This document shows, one piece after another, positions 5,676 to 7,937 of a DNA stretch of 7,937 nucleotides. Made by a program: the position numbers and the translations under genes. Every line of letters starts with the position of its first letter. Positions within the stretch are counted from its first letter, which is position 1. The DNA is taken from the NCBI GenBank assembly GCA_027858795.1, contig JAQICF010000037.1:1-7937 (forward strand), written 5' to 3'. A model generated the notes under the pieces. That model searched no databases. It was not told the DNA's origin and saw only the letters and a list, made by a program, of their open reading frames with translations. The stretch is from Candidatus Delongbacteria bacterium (lineage in GTDB: Bacteria; Delongbacteria; UBA4055).

Positions 5676-6644
5676 ATGACAAAAATCGAATTAACTGGAA
5701 TTACTTGGATCACAACTTATAACTGCAATATAAGTTGTGATCACTGTTTTTTTTATACTCAAGGTGAAAAGAAATATATGGATCCTGAGTTGATAGATAT
5801 TGCTTTGAAGGATTTTAAATATGGAAATAAAATGTTTTGGCAACATTTTAGCGGTGGAGAGATATTTTTAAACACTGATAAACTTATCAAGATAATTCAA
5901 AACTTAATAAAATATTTCGATAAAGATATTGGTCTTGTGACTAACGGTTTCTGGGCAAAAAGTATTGAAGAATCCATGCTTATGATTGACAAGCTTAAAG
6001 GTATTGGAGTTACCAGTCTTTCTGTAAGCTCAGATCATTTTCATCAATCCTTACTGGATAAAGAAAATCCTGGTAATTTAATTTCAGCTCTTGCTAAAGA
6101 AAAAATGAATTCATTTATACTCAGTGGGGTTCTAGGGAAAGATATCCCAGGATCAAAAAATCTAAAATCAGAGAATGACAAACTGTTTAATGATTTATCG
6201 ATTAATAAGATTCCTTCGATTGCAGAAGTAGAAATCAGATCAATTGGTAAAGGCTCTAAATTGAATATTCCTAAAAAGAAATTTATTCCCCAAGGAAAAT
6301 GCACTGAATTAAGTACATGTTTAGGAGAAAGTGAGTCTTTTAATCCAAAAATGATATGGATAGACCCATATGGTAATGTAATGATTTGTTATGGTATTAC
6401 AATTGGTAATTTATATAAGAACACTTTAAATGAAATAATCGAGAGTTTTGATCCAAAAAATAATAGATTGTTTTCGATTTTAGCTGAAAATGGTCCAAAA
6501 GGACTTTATAAATATGCTAGATCAAAAGGAATTGATTTACCAGATGAATATTATGATGAATGTGATTTATGTTATCAAGTAAGGTCGAAATTAAGAATGA
6601 TTCATAGTGAAGTCCTATCACCGATGGAATGTTATCCTGTATAA
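5676..6644 (+). CDS. Radical SAM protein with SPASM/Twitch-like cysteine-rich C-terminus
   Basis: Predicted cytoplasmic radical S-adenosylmethionine enzyme of 322 residues. The catalytic 4Fe-4S motif CNISCDHC gives Cys17, Cys21 and Cys24 (CX3CX2C). SGGE (59-62) is the SAM-binding motif. VTNGFW (88-93) and SSDHFHQ (118-124) continue the barrel. The C-terminal part has Cys209, Cys215, Cys238 (in IDPYGNVMICYGITIGN), Cys296, Cys299 and Cys319, which suggests at least one auxiliary cluster of SPASM/Twitch type. It has no B12-binding domain. It starts 7 bases after the lipoprotein stop, with AAAGGA (5659-5664) overlapping that gene's end, so it belongs to the cobalamin operon. The substrate is unknown, and no peptide precursor gene is seen nearby. 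A 14-bp hairpin plus T8 lies in its Fe-S motif codons. Confidence 0.9.
   Translation: MTKIELTGITWITTYNCNISCDHCFFYTQGEKKYMDPELIDIALKDFKYGNKMFWQHFSGGEIFLNTDKLIKIIQNLIKYFDKDIGLVTNGFWAKSIEESMLMIDKLKGIGVTSLSVSSDHFHQSLLDKENPGNLISALAKEKMNSFILSGVLGKDIPGSKNLKSENDKLFNDLSINKIPSIAEVEIRSIGKGSKLNIPKKKFIPQGKCTELSTCLGESESFNPKMIWIDPYGNVMICYGITIGNLYKNTLNEIIESFDPKNNRLFSILAENGPKGLYKYARSKGIDLPDEYYDECDLCYQVRSKLRMIHSEVLSPMECYPV
5708..5754 (+). terminator. Terminator-like hairpin inside the radical SAM gene
   Basis: The perfect 14-bp inverted repeat GATCACAACTTATA (5708-5721) and its complement (5729-5742) with a 7-base loop is followed after ACTG by eight T's (5747-5754). The stem has only 4 G-C pairs. It begins 32 bases after the ATG and covers the codons of the catalytic CX3CX2C motif. 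It could attenuate the third gene or form a 3' end for btuB-lipoprotein mRNA when ribosomes are absent. A chance palindrome is possible but unlikely at this length. Confidence 0.45.
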
Positions 6645-6650
6645 ATATTT

Positions 6651-7937
6651 TTATTTGGTAAGATAAAAAACTTCTTTAAGTTTAATTATCTTACCATCAC
6701 TATTTTTAACATTCAGAAAGCAAATATAAGCACCAGTATTCACAGTAATTCCTTTGTTGTCTTTGCAATTCCATACGAAATCATTTTTTGAAGATGTGTA
6801 AACCGAGTTTGCAGGAATTGCAACCTGCTGACCTTTTATATTATAAATTTTAACTGTAAGGTAAATGTAGGCAGAATCAAAGTCGTAAGAGATTATAAGA
6901 TTATCGTTATTACCATCATCATTCGGAGTAACAGTTTTTGGATATAGTGAAAAGTTATTTTCATTATTATTATCAGATGGATCTTGATAAACAGAGTTCT
7001 TAATAGTTGGTGTTGCTGTACTAACGGAATAAACCCAATTCGACAGCATTGAAGAATTAAATTCAGGATTTATTTTTTCTATAGAAATCCCATTGTCATC
7101 ATCGAAATCTGCGTAGAGGATACTATCCACAGTAGAATTTAATTTATCAAATATGTATATGCAGTCTGAGTCATTATTCAGAGCAGGGAATGATCCGTTT
7201 ATAGTAATTTTTTCATGTATTGCAGTTGGAAAGTCATAGATCAAGTCATTTTCAGCTATTACGTAGAAATCATTTGGTTGTAGAACAATACTTGGAAATG
7301 GTATTAGAACATCTTTGTTTGAATCTGTGATGCTAAAATCACCTAGGTTTAAACTATCTTCAGATATATTAACCACTTCGATCCATTCACATTGAGAATC
7401 ATCTGGATATTTCATGAATTCATTAAGAACGATACATCTTTCATTATAAACTACGTATACCAGTACTCTTATTACGTTATTAATATAGTTATCATCAATA
7501 TTTGTCTCAAGATCAAAGGTTAAAGTATCAGTTCCCGAGTTTTCCAGATTCATTGTAAGTGAGAATATAGCAGAATCATTTGGGAGGATTGAAAAATTAT
7601 GCTCATAAAAACTATATATTTCTTCATCGATAAGTGCATTGCATCTAAAACCATCACTTGTATTTAAACCTAGATTTCTAACTTTGAGATTAATCTGAAA
7701 ATCAGTGTTTATCTGTATATTATCAGGAATGTTTACTAAAGAGAGTTCTAGGTCATGATCCTGAGGAGAAATAGAATTTCTCTGAGTCGGCGTGCCGAAC
7801 TGAGTGCAGTACTTCCAGTTGTCAAGATCAAATGAATTCAATTCAGGACTAATCTTTTCAATACTTCTATCGTCATCTTCATTAAAATTGACATAAGAAA
7901 TGCTATCCAAAGCTGTTTTATCTTTAGTAAGAAGATA
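6651..7937 (-). CDS. Secreted modular protein with lamin-tail domains and a FlgD/gliding-type C-terminal domain (5' end outside window)
   Basis: The frame is open to the window edge, so 428 C-terminal residues are visible and the true start is missing. The TTG at 7910 is merely an internal codon. Order: the end of one lamin-tail-type domain (about 1-55), a CARDB-like Ig segment (about 61-160), a second lamin-tail domain from VLNEF (170-174) through CEWIEVVNIS to SIEKINPEFN (286-295), a Asn/Asp-rich linker, then a C-terminal region starting TPNDDGNNDN (337-346) with VKIYNIKGQQV and ending EVFYLTK. That last region resembles the FlgD-Ig/gliding-type C-terminal domains of secreted FCB-group proteins and may be a sorting signal. 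The cargo function is unknown. The stop is 6 bases from that of the radical SAM gene. Confidence 0.75.
   Translation of the reverse strand, partial: YLLTKDKTALDSISYVNFNEDDDRSIEKISPELNSFDLDNWKYCTQFGTPTQRNSISPQDHDLELSLVNIPDNIQINTDFQINLKVRNLGLNTSDGFRCNALIDEEIYSFYEHNFSILPNDSAIFSLTMNLENSGTDTLTFDLETNIDDNYINNVIRVLVYVVYNERCIVLNEFMKYPDDSQCEWIEVVNISEDSLNLGDFSITDSNKDVLIPFPSIVLQPNDFYVIAENDLIYDFPTAIHEKITINGSFPALNNDSDCIYIFDKLNSTVDSILYADFDDDNGISIEKINPEFNSSMLSNWVYSVSTATPTIKNSVYQDPSDNNNENNFSLYPKTVTPNDDGNNDNLIISYDFDSAYIYLTVKIYNIKGQQVAIPANSVYTSSKNDFVWNCKDNKGITVNTGAYICFLNVKNSDGKIIKLKEVFYLTK

Noticed and set aside
6044..6304. Antisense open frame opposite the radical SAM gene
   Set aside because: No supporting signals, and the sense frame carries clear radical SAM motifs throughout.
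6632..6664. Possible terminator between the radical SAM gene and the convergent gene
   Set aside because: Only TTA-CC/GG-TAA with a bulge and a loop of about 20 bases can pair. There is no GC-rich stem or clean T run tied to it, so I do not call a terminator.
7908..7910. TTG at 7910 as the start of the minus-strand secreted protein
   Set aside because: The frame continues open to the edge, and the nine residues before it belong to the same lamin-tail repeat as the later copy. There is no signal peptide at this point, so the gene is simply truncated by the window.
1..7937. CRISPR array, insertion sequence or prophage
   Set aside because: I see no regularly spaced repeats with spacers, no transposase motifs, no terminal inverted repeats around any gene, and no phage-like genes. 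The tRNA genes show no partial repeat that would mark an attachment site within the window.

Overview
The window comes from an AT-rich genome of a bacterium with an outer membrane. It carries a TonB-dependent outer-membrane receptor, a lipoprotein with an acidic N-terminus after its lipid-anchored Cys, and a modular secreted protein ending in a FlgD/gliding-type C-terminal domain. That combination points to the Fibrobacteres-Chlorobi-Bacteroidetes (FCB) sphere. However, promoters of sigma-70 type (TTGATA-18-TATAAT before yajC, and [T]TGACA-17-TATATT before the tRNAs) and usable Shine-Dalgarno sites argue against Bacteroidota proper. A Cloacimonadota-, Delongbacteria- or Marinimicrobia-like lineage is my best guess, by inference only.

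Region 1 (1-1200) is housekeeping. A tRNA-Val(UAC)/tRNA-Asp(GUC) pair has a promoter starting at the left edge and an intrinsic terminator. It is followed by a yajC-def operon with its own promoter. A bidirectional terminator then serves both def and the convergent metallophosphoesterase gene (1198-1926, minus strand).

Region 2 (about 2017-6644) is the most interesting part. A cobalamin riboswitch lies in front of a three-gene operon: a BtuB-like TonB-dependent receptor, a BtuG-like beta-propeller lipoprotein, and a radical SAM protein with extra C-terminal cysteines. The first two make sense as a surface capture and outer-membrane import pair for vitamin B12. The radical SAM gene is the unexplained member. 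The receptor gene holds two unusual in-frame tandem repeats: 18 bp x 4 and 117 bp x 2. The only Shine-Dalgarno sequence of the receptor gene sits in the riboswitch's presumed L13 kissing loop. Both the receptor gene and the radical SAM gene also carry a terminator-like hairpin plus T-run a few tens of bases inside their coding sequence. Together this suggests control that couples B12 sensing, translation and transcription termination.

Region 3 (6651-7937, minus strand) is the 3' part of a large secreted protein gene with two lamin-tail-type segments, a CARDB-like segment and a FlgD/gliding-type C-terminal domain. It runs off the right edge and converges on the B12 operon with only 6 bp between the stop codons.
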